Below, piece by piece: positions 36,480 to 50,049 of a stretch of 64,000 nucleotides of DNA. Positions within the stretch are counted from its first letter, which is position 1. Each line of letters begins with the position of its first letter. The stretch covers positions 15,444,510 through 15,508,509 of the forward strand of contig NC_067200.1 of the NCBI RefSeq assembly GCF_000699445.3, read 5' to 3'. A program made the position numbers and the translations under genes. The stretch is from Schistosoma haematobium (Eukaryota; Platyhelminthes; Trematoda; Strigeidida; Schistosomatidae). The notes under the pieces are model-generated. The model saw only the letters and a list, made by a program, of their open reading frames with translations, was not told where the DNA came from and did not search any database.

Positions 36480-39400
36480 ATCTGTACATTTATCATTAAT
36501 CGATTGCACTTGTTGTTTAAGTATATGACCTTGAATACTTACATCCTTCCGTTTTTGAATCCCACATAGCATGACATAGTTAACTGCTCATAATCAAACA
36601 CACTTTTATACATACGTCTCTCGTTCTATCATGCTTGTGGATGTAATAACGGAACGATTAATTAACTATCATCTATGTTTATAGACTGTTGTAATATTCA
36701 CATTACATTCTACATTCGAATATACTACTGGAACCACGTCGTCTCACTGGAATTATTATTTACCTATAATTGTGGATTATGGTACCAAAATCAACAAAAA
36801 AAGCGCAAACCTGCTTATTTAAGTAACGTCCCTAAACTTTTATTTGCGTTCTTATTTTGTGTGTTGTTTATTGCTACATTAACTTTTGGACGTAATAACT
36901 TTATTGCTGTTTTTCGGTTAATATACTGTTTGGTCCACCACAATACCACCGAAATGTATAAGAGAACACTATAAAGAAGCACAAGATAATATGTAAAATT
37001 TTACATCTTTCACTGACTGGTTACGCATTCACTGCATGACGTCTTATTATAAACAACTCTGAACTTCAATCACATTCATTCTCTTCCGCCAATTGCTTGT
37101 CGCAACCTGACCTCCACAAAATTAGAGTCCTGTTAACATTATTATTCCATTGTATGAAAATATATCCTATGTTTTCATGACAAATGTACCTTGTCATATA
37201 TCAATCTAACAGAGCGACTTATTAAAGTGAAGCCTGTAGCATTTTTTATAATCTGATCTTTTCTGTAAACTACCATACATCATGTAGCATGCTGTCATTT
37301 GAAAATACATTATTATTGATTGCGATGAGCAAAAATGGGGTCGAAAGACCATCTTTTCAATGTACTGCATTCGTAGTTGTCTACATTCTAAGGAAACCTT
37401 ACCATTCTTCCAGAGAGTATATTTCTGCAGCGGTCTTCGGGTACCTCCGAAGTATGATTGCGGCTACTCATTATCAGGGATGGCATCATTATCGTGAGGC
37501 TCGTAATAATACTTACACAGATAAGAGACTTTAAGACAGTCAGTGGTGACGTAATCGTTTGTTCTGACTTCATCAATGATATAGTACTTAAATTTTGCAA
37601 TGGAGGACTTTAAAGAGTCTTTCGTATGCTAATTTGAGGGATCGTTGTAATCAATCGCGACGTAAGGAAACTTGTACACTGAGTTGTAAGGCAGGTTGAA
37701 CGAAAACATTAGTTAAATGCGACCGAGTGAAAACAAGTTTAACTGAATCCTCGTGCTGCAGTTTAGATTCATACCTATTGACAATAAAGGATCTACGAGT
37801 TCTTTTGGATGACGAAGTGTTGTGCCGTAAGTGGGTTCGGCTGTCGTGTACTCGACGTCAAGCTTCACTGCACCGTAAATTTTGAGAAACACCAGTGAAA
37901 GAGCGTCAGTTCACTGCGATACGTTTGAAGATAAAATGTGCAGGGATAGTTAACACAGACATATTTTTTAATTAGTTTTTGTTATCATTTGCATTGTTTC
38001 ATTAATTCTCATAATTTCTACAGTTACAACTACTGACCGTAGAATTGTTTTGAGATATATGAATTTCGACCTTCCGTTCTGGTCTTAAACCCCCTTGCAT
38101 GACACATTGATAATCGCCGACAAATACATTTACTTCTTGTTCTCAATTATCAACTGTTACGCTAACAGAACTACGATATATTTTCTTTCTATGCTTATCG
38201 ATCACATGGATATTCTCACTACGCGGTTAGTCTGAAGACACACCTCGGATTGTAGCAATCATAGTTGAAATTACCAAATACTTTTAAGTGTGGGTTACAA
38301 GGCCAAAGGAAACTTGAACGCACCTACTCCTGATGATTGAGGAAACGCCCAGCATAATTTCCTGTGTGTATGATAATAATAATTCATTCCCAAATAACAG
38401 TCTGTACATGAGTCATCCCAGTTTACATGCAAGATCAAATGGTTACAGAAGATACAGCCCTCAGTGGGTTATTGAGCTAGGTTGGTATTTTATCCGCTAC
38501 ATTGATCATAAAATTATAAAGCAGAAGACCGAGCAAATTTATACCTCTCGGCGGTGATAGTCAGGGAAACGCGTTGGTAAAACAGGAATGGTGGCAACCG
38601 TTTCATGACAAACAACAAGTCGTCTCTTGCATGTCAGGAATAATATTCCTGGTTCGGACATTTTGGTCGACACAGAGGCAGAGATCAGCATAACCCTAAG
38701 GGCATTGTCACGACGGTAACACACTTCAGGTAAAAATGTGTTACCACAGGCGGCCAAAGAAAGTGTTGTTAAAACATACGGGGAACAGCAACTAATATCA
38801 CACCTTGTACTTACGCGTTTTCTATGGGTATTAACAATCTCACAAGTTAACAACGGATTTTTGGAGCTGTATTTTCAGTGCTTAAAACGTATTGGCTGGC
38901 ATGAATGAATAAAAGCTGAAAGATCAGCACACTTACCTGCAAGTAAATGGTGCCACTGATAGTTGTGAAATTAACGGTATTCACGTAGTAAAAGTGACGA
39001 ACAAAGTTCCAACCGATTTTCTATCAGTGTACGATGTTATTAGGAAATTCAATTACCAAAACAAACGCATATAGCACCACATTAGAAACGACAAAACTAA
39101 CATGAATCCATCAATCAGTTCCGAATCACGTAGACTACCTCCGGATATTATGAGGACTGCAAAGAGAAAATTCTAACATATGGTATGATTAGGCATCATC
39201 CAGGACTCTAGCAGTCCATAGGCTCCTCCGTTACATATAGTGTCCAAGGAGGATCAGGACTGGCTGTAAGATCCAAACTACGGTTTGGACTGCTGAATAG
39301 CCTTCCAGGTACGTTAGACACGCGCCCTTTCTCGTCGAAATCAGAACAAGTAATCGAGTAAATAGCGGTTCTATAATTCATCATAAATTTAAATGTAAAT

Positions 39401-40039
39401 CGTTACCTAAACAAATATTACCACCCGGCTATTCAACCAATAATTGTTCAATCAATAAAATCTAAATTACAATAAACAAAGTAGTTGAAGGAAGATGAGG
39501 GAAAATTACCAGTCACAACAAATGAACGTTATCCTATCCTGACTGGATAGAACACACAAAAGGAGGAGCAAATCAATATGGCTACCGCCAAGAACAAGTG
39601 TCAAGTAAAACAACACAGATGCAGTTCGGGAAGAAACACAAACTTGGTGAATGCGTAAGAAAGACAAAAACTATAATAAAAAAATACAAGTATTAACAAT
39701 TCAAATGTAATCAAAATACAACAATGTACAACTAAGGGGATCAATAGGAACAAAGTACAAGTATATACATGGAGGGATTTTCACAAACACAAAACATTCA
39801 AAATGGATCTTACACTGGCCTCTATGTGCTGCTTAACGTCTTGTGAATAACCAGACCGCCCTAGACAAGTGCTCGATTCTAAATTTGCATGGCTTCTCTT
39901 TGAATTTACATAAAAACAGGTTTTTCACGAGCTGAACCTCATAATAGCATGTCGGAAAATTCCGATAGCACCAAGGCTTATCAAAGAATAGCCACAACTA
40001 CACTCTTTGGTTTGCTTTTCGGGATGAGAATGCTACCTA
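36480..40039. other. Gene-free stretch, possible transposon debris
   Basis: No recognised protein. A minus-strand frame at 38853-38539 contains CKRRLVVCHETVATIPVLPT and several cysteines; I cannot assign it. G+C is higher than in the flanks in places, which would fit decayed retroelement sequence. Confidence 0.35.
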
Positions 40040-41290
40040 AATTGTCAGATAATTGGTGGATGATATCATAATAGTTTTGAATTTCGCACTTGTTAGTTTT
40101 GATGACTTTGGCCGCAGGTTCTTCGACAGAAGAACATGTACAGCATATACACACTCTTTTCGAACGCTTCAAAAGTTGTGGGGTAATTATTTATCCTTCA
40201 AAATGCATACTCTGTGCTCCAGCTTTGCAGTTTCTGAGAAAGCGTATCGACTCGTATGGTATAAATCCACTTTAAGAGAAAGTCAAAGCAATTAATAATT
40301 ACCTGAGACCCGATTCAGTACTATTTCTGAGACAATTTCTCAGAATTTTTAATTTTTATCATTCCTTTTCACCTGTTTGTGCATCGACATTACGATCTCT
40401 AACTGATCTTTTGAGGCTTGATCGAAAAGATACAGAGAGGAAGAAAAAAGCTCTTTGCTTACCACTCGGTGTAAAGCAGTTTTTGATAACGCAAAGTCTA
40501 TGATGGTAAATCCTACTATGTTGACAGATTTAAACTCTGTTCCTATGACCTACCTAATTTTGTGCACCGATTCTTCCCAAAAAGCCGTAGGAGCAGCACT
40601 ACGGTAACGAGTCAACAGCACCATCAAACCTATAACATTGTTCACTGAACGTCTGTCATCAGCTTAAACACGCTTTGGTACCTTCGGATGCGAAATACTG
40701 TCGATTTATTTGGCAGTAAAACGTTTCAGTTCCCTATTACACGGACGTGCGCTCACAGTGGTGACCGAACATAAACTCTTATGTTATTCCTTCAACACGT
40801 CAAATGATCGGCATTCAACAAATAAAGAACGACAACTAAATTTTCTCTCACAATTTACAAAGGACACTCAGTTCTATTATCGTAGTAGATGCTTATCATG
40901 GAAAGACCCAACAGGCTGGTACAAAAACAAGATAACAATCTCAAAACTATGGTCAAGTTTCACGTAGATGACACATTTAAAAACCTGCCGAGTAAAGTCA
41001 AACCTGATTCTAGAACGTGTAACGAACCCTTTCTCTGCCTCGTCCATTATCTGTGACGTTTCAGCAAGTAACGACCATCCTTTTGTCCCTAAATTTGGTC
41101 AACGAAGAGTAACTCAACATTTTCATGAACTATAATACCCTGCGATTTGACTACAGCAAAAGTCATTACAGAAATTTGTTTTAGTCGAAAATGAACTCGG
41201 ACGTGTAAAGGTGACCAAGAAACTGCACACAATGTCAGCGCAGCAAGATCCAACCTCTTCTTTATACGTGACATGACTCAGCTTTCCGAC
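40040..41290 (+). pseudogene. Decayed Ty3/gypsy pol (RT, RNase H, integrase start), plus strand
   Basis: Segments in several plus frames follow pol order. Reverse transcriptase: MVDDIIIV (the YVDD box with Tyr changed to Met), then HIHTLFERFKSCGVIIYPSK. The connecting region follows (LRPDSVLFLRQFLRIFNFYH). RNase H region: FSSLLHGRALTVVTEHKLL. Integrase zinc region: ASSIICDVSASNDHPFVPK, matching DASIICDTSTGNNRPFVPQP of the 34.4 kb copy, so both belong to one family. Multiple stops and frame shifts; it stops inside the integrase near 41.29 kb. Confidence 0.7.
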
Positions 41291-41399
41291 CACACGTGTT
41301 CTGGTAAAGTATCATTCGATGTCGTCCGGTAAACGAATAAGAAGTTCTGTGGTATTTTGACCGGCGTCGCCTCCCATTTTAGATTGAGTTGAGTCATCT

Positions 41400-44300
41400 T
41401 AAACGTATCCACAGAGCTTTCTGGCTAGCCATTTGGCAGGGGATAGTATAAGGGAAAATGGGAGTGTTTGATAGCTAGCCGTTGGCAGAATTTCTGGAAC
41501 TGACCGGATGAGAAATGCGAACCGTTTTTTGATACAGTCACATCAGTTAAAACGTTGCTGGCAAAAAATCCCCGTTAAATGTTGTGTCGTTTCGGTAGTC
41601 ATTGGTGGCATGATGGGAGGAATTTCTGGCCATTTCGAAAACGCATCAACCACAACTAGATAAGTAGTTCCACCGATTGAGCCAGCCAGGAGTATTAAGG
41701 CTGTGACTATGAAACGGCGGCACATTCATGTTACACTTCGCCGCTTACTGAAACTGCACACGTTAGTCTACCAACTCCACGACGTGCTGGTCCAGGAGGG
41801 GACAATAAGTGTAACTTCTGACTATGGATTTCATTCGCTTTGTACTAGGATTACCACTATGGGATTGCTTCAGCAGCACTGATCGTAGGGACTCTGGCAC
41901 CACCACTATATCCCGAATCATCAAGCATTCATTTAAGACAGTGGTAAAGCTGATTCATGTCACCATCGAATCCAGTGGACAGCCAACCGCTGATGACGTA
42001 TTTCATCGTTTTCTTAATGATGGGGTTGTTCCTGGAAGCAGTGTGTAGCCGAGATGCTGAGTCTGACAAGACATGAATAGCAGATATCAGGTAGCAGTGC
42101 GCGTTGTCTTCTGCCGAAAGTCAGGCAATAACCATATCTCCCATAGCCGTAGGGTGTTCACCAATAAGTCGTGACAATGCATCTGCCTGACCAAAATGGC
42201 GGGCGCGTCGATATAAAATGCCAAAGTCATGACTCAAAATTACCAAGGCCCGTCGCTGGAGACGATTAGCAAAATGGGCTGGAGCACCAGATTTTGAATC
42301 GAAGACCGTGAGGAAGCTTGTGGTTCGTTAGAAGAGTAAATCTTCGACCGTACAGGAAACTGTGGAAACGACGCACTGCGAAGACAAGGGTGAGAGCCTC
42401 TTTCTCTGTCTGGCCATACTTCTGTTCTGCCAGAGCTAACTTAAGGGATATATGTAAAGCAGCTTTATCTGTCGCGCCTAAAAAGTGATGTGAGATGACA
42501 GCACCGAGTCCAAAAGCTGAAGTATATACAGCCACGATGATTGGAATGGATGGATCGTGGTGCGTTAGTAAGAGATCTGAGCTAATAATAGTCTTGAGTT
42601 AGCAAAAAGCTGTTTTATGTTCTTTGGTCAGTAGACAATTCAGTGGTGTGTGAATACCATGCATCGACGAAACAAAAGCTGAGCAATAACTGGTTAATCT
42701 TATAGATGATCTTAGGGCAGGGGAATTAGTGGGAGTAGGCATTAATTTTATAGCCCAAATATTTTCGTGATTCAGTCGGTGACCTGAAGTGTCTTAAATG
42801 AGTTCCAAGTACTGCACCGACTTCGAAAAAAACTGGCACTCTTCTGGACGTGACCAAAGTCGGTTATCACTGATGAGTTGTAGCACAGCCGTCGTGCGTT
42901 CTCGTAGGTCTCCTAACGTAGTGGCAATAATTATGATATCTTCAAGACAAGTTGAGACCGCCAAGATATCCGATATGATGGAATTCATTAGGTTGAGTGG
43001 CTTTATCTCTAAACGGTTGACAATTGTACTGAAATAAACTACTATGAGTAGTGACGGTTAGTAGTCCTCTAGATTCTTCAGCCACGTCCACTTCTAAATA
43101 AAAATTGGCGACGTTCAGGTTTATGAAGATCTTACCACCATTTAGCATAGTGAATCAATATACGGGAACTGGCGGCGGGTAATGAAGTTGTTAAAGAGCT
43201 GCATTGAGGTTGGTATAGAAATCTGCGCATAAGCACGTTTCGTTATCTACTTGATAACCATACGAGCTGCTGCATGGATAAAAAAATTGATGTAACTTGT
43301 CAGTAGTGTTTCAAGATGACTGAACGATACCTTCAAGCAGAATTGTCACAAAGTGAAGTTTCTTTAACTATTCTCATCTGTTTGATTCTCATTTTCTAGG
43401 CTGTCTGGAATAACTTGTGCTGGAAATCACTGCACCTTTTCAGAAGCTAGGCGAGTCTAAGTAGGTTGATGTCTCGGAAACCGTTAAAGGAAATGTGTTA
43501 TCTAGTTGTCAGTAATCTTTTGGAGAGTACCTGTCTGAAGACAACCTAAGGAAAACAGTAAAAGTTTCATAGTCGCTGAACAGAGTAAATGTTCGGCCTT
43601 CCACAAAGCACTGAAAGTACCACACAGCATAATGTATAGCTGGGAGGTCCCTGCTAAGAGTCACATACCTCGATAGAGTATCCTACAACTATATCAGAAA
43701 TAATGCTAAAGACAGCCAAATATTGTTCATCCGTAGTGATAAGACTACTCCGATTGATAAGTCGAATGCATTTATGAAGATACAAATGGGTGCTTTCGTG
43801 TCGTCAGTCCGACCATAGTAAAGTTGAAGATTATTTCTTGAGCTTTAGAGAATGTTCTTTCTGCCTCTTCATTTCAATGAATGACTTTCGTATTTTCATG
43901 AAATTTATCTATTAAGAGTCTGACAGGAGGCTTCGGTTTAGTATGAATCGTCAATAAACACATATCGGTTCGTTGAATTGACTGTGGTCGGCTGCGAGTA
44001 ATCCAGAATGGTAGCCAATTTACTTTACGGAGGACGAATACCTTGATCATCGATAGTGTCCGAAGCAGTCGGGCGAATCTGTTTTTATTTGACATTTCTG
44101 AAGGTTACAGAAATTCTGTGTATTTTGGGTCCTTTGAAAACAAGGTCTAGATGCTGGAGATAAAATTCTCTGTCCAAACTTGCGGTAAAATAATCATATA
44201 CATACGTACGCACGAAGTTTGGACCCCTGAATACATCACTGATGAATATCCGATATGTTTATGCAGAAACTTTTAAACCGAAGGGAGTGATAATTGCTAC

Positions 44301-45420
44301 TCAAGAAATGTCTATCGCAACTATGGGGATTCGATTAAGCTGTAGTGGTATCTGATCTTAACAACACATAATTATTGGGAAAATTAACATCCGACATGTA
44401 ACACTAGGAAGTCGACAATGGTGAACGCGGGAACAATCAATCGAATGGCATAGTTCGGTCATGCAGGCATGGTCACTCCATGTAAACTCTTGCTTTTCTA
44501 CTGAATATATACCCATCTATCCAGCTCAAATGTGTTCCCCAGTAGTGTTAGCACTCACGTTGCTGATTGACATGATAGGACTAGTTAGCTTAGAAAACGA
44601 CGTGGCTTCCGCGTAAGATCTTATAAATTAGGTAATCTATTATTATGGTTGCAAAGATAAATGTACTAATGCCAAAATAAACCATAGTTCTACAACACGC
44701 TTTAACCAGGTTGTTTTCTGAAACGATACCAGTACGTTTTAAAGAAATCTGTGTGATCATGCTTGTGCGACAGGAGGTAACAATCAAGTAGCATTTCCGC
44801 ATTGTAACGTCAATAATCACCAGTTAGACGATAATTATTTCTAGGGCAATATCCAAAGGAAATGCATACTGGATGCCTTAGTGATGAATAGATCTTAGAT
44901 CTGTTAAGTGATCTGATTCGTTCTTGGCTAGCCTTAGCTATTTCAGAATATAAGTAGTCCTGTATTCATGATGTGATGTGTAACACTGCTACTTACGCGA
45001 GTTAGTTGAAGTCGCTCTTTTTACCGTTTCGAGTTTCAGTTGAAAGCATGGATTGATTATATGATCAACCGTGACCAGCTATAGCCAGAAACTATAAAAC
45101 GAAGCTCCACAAGCAAATCGTTTAGTATTTTAATTTGCTAATCTCCGTTCGTTTGAGTCAAGACTATGATGTTGTAGTAGGTCCACACCAATGACTAGCG
45201 ACGAGACGTCTGCAACAATGACGGTACAGCAAATAGGTTTGCGCAGACCCATGTCAAGATAAAAATATCTCTTACTGCATGTGGTGGTTGGTTTTCCATC
45301 TGCCTCCTGTAAGTTGAAGACCAGTGCTCGTTGAAGATAATCAACATTCGCGAGAAAGACTAAATTCTGTGCCAGTGTCAGCGAGATAGAAAACGTTTGC
45401 CATCACGTCAGTGATGTATA
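41400..45420 (-). pseudogene. Decayed Ty3/gypsy pol of a second family, minus strand
   Basis: Minus-strand pieces in the order of a K02A2.6-like gypsy pol. A protease-like FYLADTGTEFSL lies near 45.38 kb. Reverse transcriptase: INLNVANFYLEVDVAEESRG at 43.1 kb and CLEDIIII near 42.94 kb, where the catalytic YLDD is altered. RNase H: GAVISHHF, QTEKEALTLVFAVRRFHSFL at 42.5-42.3 kb. Integrase core: YLVVVDAFSKWPEI near 41.66 kb. All are separated by stops and shifts, and no LTRs were found. It is a different family from the plus-strand pol next to it. Confidence 0.7.
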
Positions 45421-48400
45421 ACAGACAGCTAATCCACTAGCTGTATTTGACATTACCGCATGAGAGGTTTGTAGTAACGCAAGATTTTGGGTCTGTTAAA
45501 CTTCAAGGTTTCCTGCAATTTCTGGAAGATTTACCGAAGATGTTGTTATACAAACACCAATAAAGGTTATCTGCTTCTCTATGTATAAAAGTCGATCTTT
45601 TTCGTTATGGACTTTTTCGTGGGAGGTTTGCAGCGTCTAAGAGTAAAATAAATAGTAAGAAAACAAATGAAAGTATCACAAGTAACTGTAATTGCATTCT
45701 GTGGCGTTGGAGGCCCTTTTTGACAGAACAAACCTCAATACTGAGGAATCTAGTGGTTTTCAGAAACCGATCGACAGACGCAGTCAGTTTTTATACGGTG
45801 TTATTTTGGAACGAAACGAGAAGTAATCTCACCTATTGGGGCAGCTTAGACAAGAACAGCTGTTTAACCATAGAAGTGCCGTTAGCTGAACTCAGATGTA
45901 CATTTATTTAAGTATTCCAAAACACCACAAAAAAGACCTATTGGGTAAAATCAAGTTTGGAAACTAAAGTTGAACAACTTAGCTACTAAGGACAAAAACA
46001 AGCTGAAATATATCCTCTTAATCGGACTGTACCAACAAACAATTTACAAGTAATGATGAAAGCTTTTTTGACTGCGACAATGTAGTATGTGAATAGGTAT
46101 CAATGGTATACACTTGCACATCCATTGTTTCATATCAGTAGAATAGGTAACTAATGAAAGCCATCTTTCAAGTGCATGTATAATAATTTGTATTCATGGC
46201 TTGAGGATAGAAAGAGAGGAATGGAGGGGAAATAGAAGAAAACTGAATACATTTTAAACCTTGAATACGAAATCGACAATATTATATACCTATCGAATTG
46301 ACTTAGAGTTTTATCATTGTGCAATTAACAAACAGACTCACTTGAAATCTCTAGGAGGTATTTACTGTTTTTTATGCTTAAGCTACGGTTGACGGAAGTT
46401 TCAATTCACACCTGAAACTAAAAATAAAAATACTGAATTTAGCCAACAAGTACACAGGTCACTAATAAAGAATTAGTTTGTGCATTATGAAGATTTTACA
46501 AAATACATAGTTGACCAAGCCAAATCATAATATGCACATGGAATAATCAAGCTTGTCATTAGCTAGTAAGTTTGCAGCAGTCATGATATATAGCTTACTT
46601 ACATCCTCACATTGACTGGTCTGACAAAATGGCAAGCAATTCTAAAAATGTTCATCCTCGATTACCATCGTTGTTTAATGGTTCAACGTAATTATATCAT
46701 ACGACTTGCCAAGTCAGGATCAAGATAGCTACTATTAGATTTTTTTGCACTAAATCCCAAAGATAATGCTAGATAGCATTTATTTTATTAATAACTTCGA
46801 AGAGAATACTATTTATTAAGAACCTAAAAAACTTTGGATTAACAAGAAACAGCCTTCGTAGGATCCTACACCGAATCTGGCTTGGTGTAGAAGCAAAATT
46901 ATACATAATCCCTACTTCTATTTCAGATCATGTCCCACTAAAAACTGAATAAAAATAGGTTCCTTCCCCATTTGTTCAAAGTGAACTCGCAAACAAATCA
47001 TACGATCATTAACGCAATAGATAATTTAAACCTTTAGATCAGTTGATGCCAACTGAAGACAACTAGGTAATGTTGAAGATGGTAGTTTCTTCTCGTTTTT
47101 GGATGGTTTCCCAGTAACGAGCACCCATAAACCCGAATAGAGTTGGACTAAAGACATTCAGATATCGTGGAGGACAAGGTACCCTTATAGTATTTGGTCA
47201 GAATGTGCATTGGTCAATAAGTAAATTACACATTAAAATAAAAATGAAACGATATTTGGTAAATTTGACCACAAAAATGTTTGCCATACTCATATTACTA
47301 AATGTAATGATAAGACGAGATTGATGTGATACTGCCATTATTGAAATTGACAAAAATTACTGCTAATTATTTTTATCGGTTTATTTAATTCTGTGCATGT
47401 TAGAGATATTTACTTAATAAGCATTCGAGATGTCTAGTCTATGAGATTGAATACAATATTTAAACAAAATATGAACAATGAATCAAATTCACCTTAGCAG
47501 TATACTTAATTCACAGTTCCATACCTGATTAACGTGGCCTATTGAGTTGAATTCATTTTCTGTGTGACGATAGTAAAATAACCATCTAAATAATATATGC
47601 GCTTTAGTCTACTTAGCAAGAAGGAATATCCAGCAAAATTTATAGACAACTGTATAAACCAAACTTATGTTGTAGTGAACGAGAACTTAGGTGAGAAAGA
47701 CCAATTTATTATTGAATGCAAACTTAGAGTTCTTTCATAAAATGTGAAAATCATACATTATATACTTCATTTGTAAATCCTCCATTAATTGTCCTTTAAA
47801 TCATTCACGATTCTCTCAATTCCTTTATTTTCTTCAGTTCTATCTTCTCAACCTCCTGTTGCCAGGTCTTCCATTTCTGACTGGTGTTGCATATCACTTC
47901 AAGACTATTAAGGTCCCAAATGTCTTTTTTTCCATTTGGTTAATAAATTGTAGTTCGAACGAAAGTAATCCATTGATGATTTGTGGTTCATATTATCACG
48001 ATGGTGACATTTACTATTCATTGGTTAGTTACTTTCGCTCCTGTGACATCTCAATGTCAATACTGTATACAGAAAACCGTTTTTCCAAGTCTTTGACGTT
48101 TTGGGGAATAGTAAATCTCTTCTGAAATTCTCACTTTTATTCGTGTATGGATTATTAATGTTATAGTGTTATTGTGAATTAGACGTTCATTTGATCAAGT
48201 TCCCATCTTATTAAAAAAACTTTTCAATCGTTCAAATAAACAAATAACTATCAAATCAAAACACAAACATTACTGACATAATTGGAGTTGAGAAGTGATT
48301 CCCCAGAAGTTTGACCTTATTAGCTTATTCATCAGTGATTATGGGTTAAAATTACCCCTAAAATTCCAAATCTTGTTTTTCTCGCTTTCTCAGAAAAGTT

Positions 48401-50049
48401 CCAGACTAAAATTATTCTTAAAGGACCTGTCATTCTCTTACAAGTTATAATCATTTTGTTCTTACCTAGCCAGTATAAGTATAGCTAGTAATTTCGAGGT
48501 AGGACAAATAAATCCATAATGTTTTTAACAAGATACCAAAAATAAGTCAAAGGTAAATGTATCGCGAGAACTTAAAGCAGAGTGATTTAGTTGATAAAGG
48601 TGAATTCCCGGTTTCTGGGTAATGAATACTTGACAGCATCATTGTGCATAAATTTCAGGACAGAAAAACTGATCTTTATGTTCTGTTGAGCTTGAAATGC
48701 ACTAATAATTGAGAAGAAGATACTTCCACTTTCATTGTTGCCGTAACAGAGTATTTAATATATGTTTCATTACAGGCTGAAGAATGATGAGAAACTAGAA
48801 AATATTCAGAAATGCATGATCTAACTTGGTGATAAACCTGTCATAAGCACCCAGTCTTCCTCTTGACATAATGAATTACAACTCCCTACAAAAACGATGC
48901 TACCGAATTCCCACTCAGAGACTGAATGCTATCCTACTCTCACGAATACTAAGCTTTTTACGTTAAATGACTAGTAATTGAGCATTATTGAGCAATTTCG
49001 AACTGAAAAGAAACAGATAACCAATTCTTCTTGATTTCCAGTGATTTTTCAGCTGATGCCACAGACCATGGCTTCAAAAAATGATAATATAACACTTTCA
49101 GTAAGTAATTAGAAATAGATGTAACTACTTTATCAAGTGCAGTTTTATGCACTCGGCTTTGAGCCACATTGTTTTTGTGAGGACCAGTGATAAAACATGG
49201 TTATCCAAATTGAAATAGATGTAGCGACGTTTCGATCGAGGGCCTACTATTGAAACACCAGCCATCTACCGAATCTTAGTGCAATAACGATAATAGTTTA
49301 AGCCAGAGAACAAAAATATTTAAAAAAAACTACATGCTGATAATCCATAGTAAAAACAAAGGGTTAGTGTTAAAGTGAAGACAAAACAACTTCGCATAAC
49401 ATCATTATGCAATACAAAATAAGTAGCCCTAAGAGTTCGTTGATTTATCAATTAAATAATGCAAATATTTCAATATAAAGCTTTAACTCATCAGCATGGT
49501 TGTATATGACTGTTTACAAACCAGTGGTAAGTTTGACACCACAATACTGCACATAACACTGAATAACAAGCATTTGTCATTTATCGTATTTCACAATTTA
49601 TCAAGTTTGTTTATAAAATGAAAACGGGGTAATGAATGCATTAGTCATAATAAAAGAAATCAAGAAATATTCAGAGAGTAATAATAATAATAATAACCGA
49701 CAAAACTTCACGTATAATACAAAACAACTAAACTCGATCCATACAAACATACGTTATGCACAAAACGAATAGAGGTTAGGCAAATATATCAACATATAAA
49801 CTGAAAAATATGACAGGATTGCACACAAATGTAGTATATCAATATATTTTACAGGAAAAAATATACTCCATAAGGGTGAATACACATAAATGTAAAGATA
49901 GATAAAACCTAATTGGTGGAAAATAATTATTTATGAAATAGTTAATCTACAGTCAGTCGATAAAGTACAGGTATAGGAGAAAATACAGCCTTTTCCGAGA
50001 AGACACTGACAAAACTAGAGAAAGGGAAATAAATAAACAATGGAATCAT
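45421..50049. other. Gene-free stretch 3' of KDM1A
   Basis: No gene recognised. The open frames at 45720-45911 and 47859-48125 have no family motif. AATAAT runs occur near 49680. The 3' UTR of KDM1A presumably lies at its right end, but no AATAAA on the minus strand was found close to the stop codon. Confidence 0.4.
49138..49262. repeat. Dispersed repeat, possibly SINE-derived
   Basis: TGCACTCGGCTTTGAGCCAC, then AACATGGTTATCCAAATTGA and ATAGATGTAGCGACG resemble 54692-54850 (TGTACTCGGTTTTGAATCAC, GATATAGGTG) and weakly 62596-62625 (TAACCAAATCGAAATAGATA). The relation is seen by eye only. Confidence 0.35.

Noticed and set aside
36218..36496. Minus-strand protein gene
   Set aside because: It lies inside the candidate LTR and has no protein similarity.
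47859..48125. 88-residue plus-strand gene
   Set aside because: No motif, no splice context and no codon pattern unlike the surrounding AT-rich DNA.
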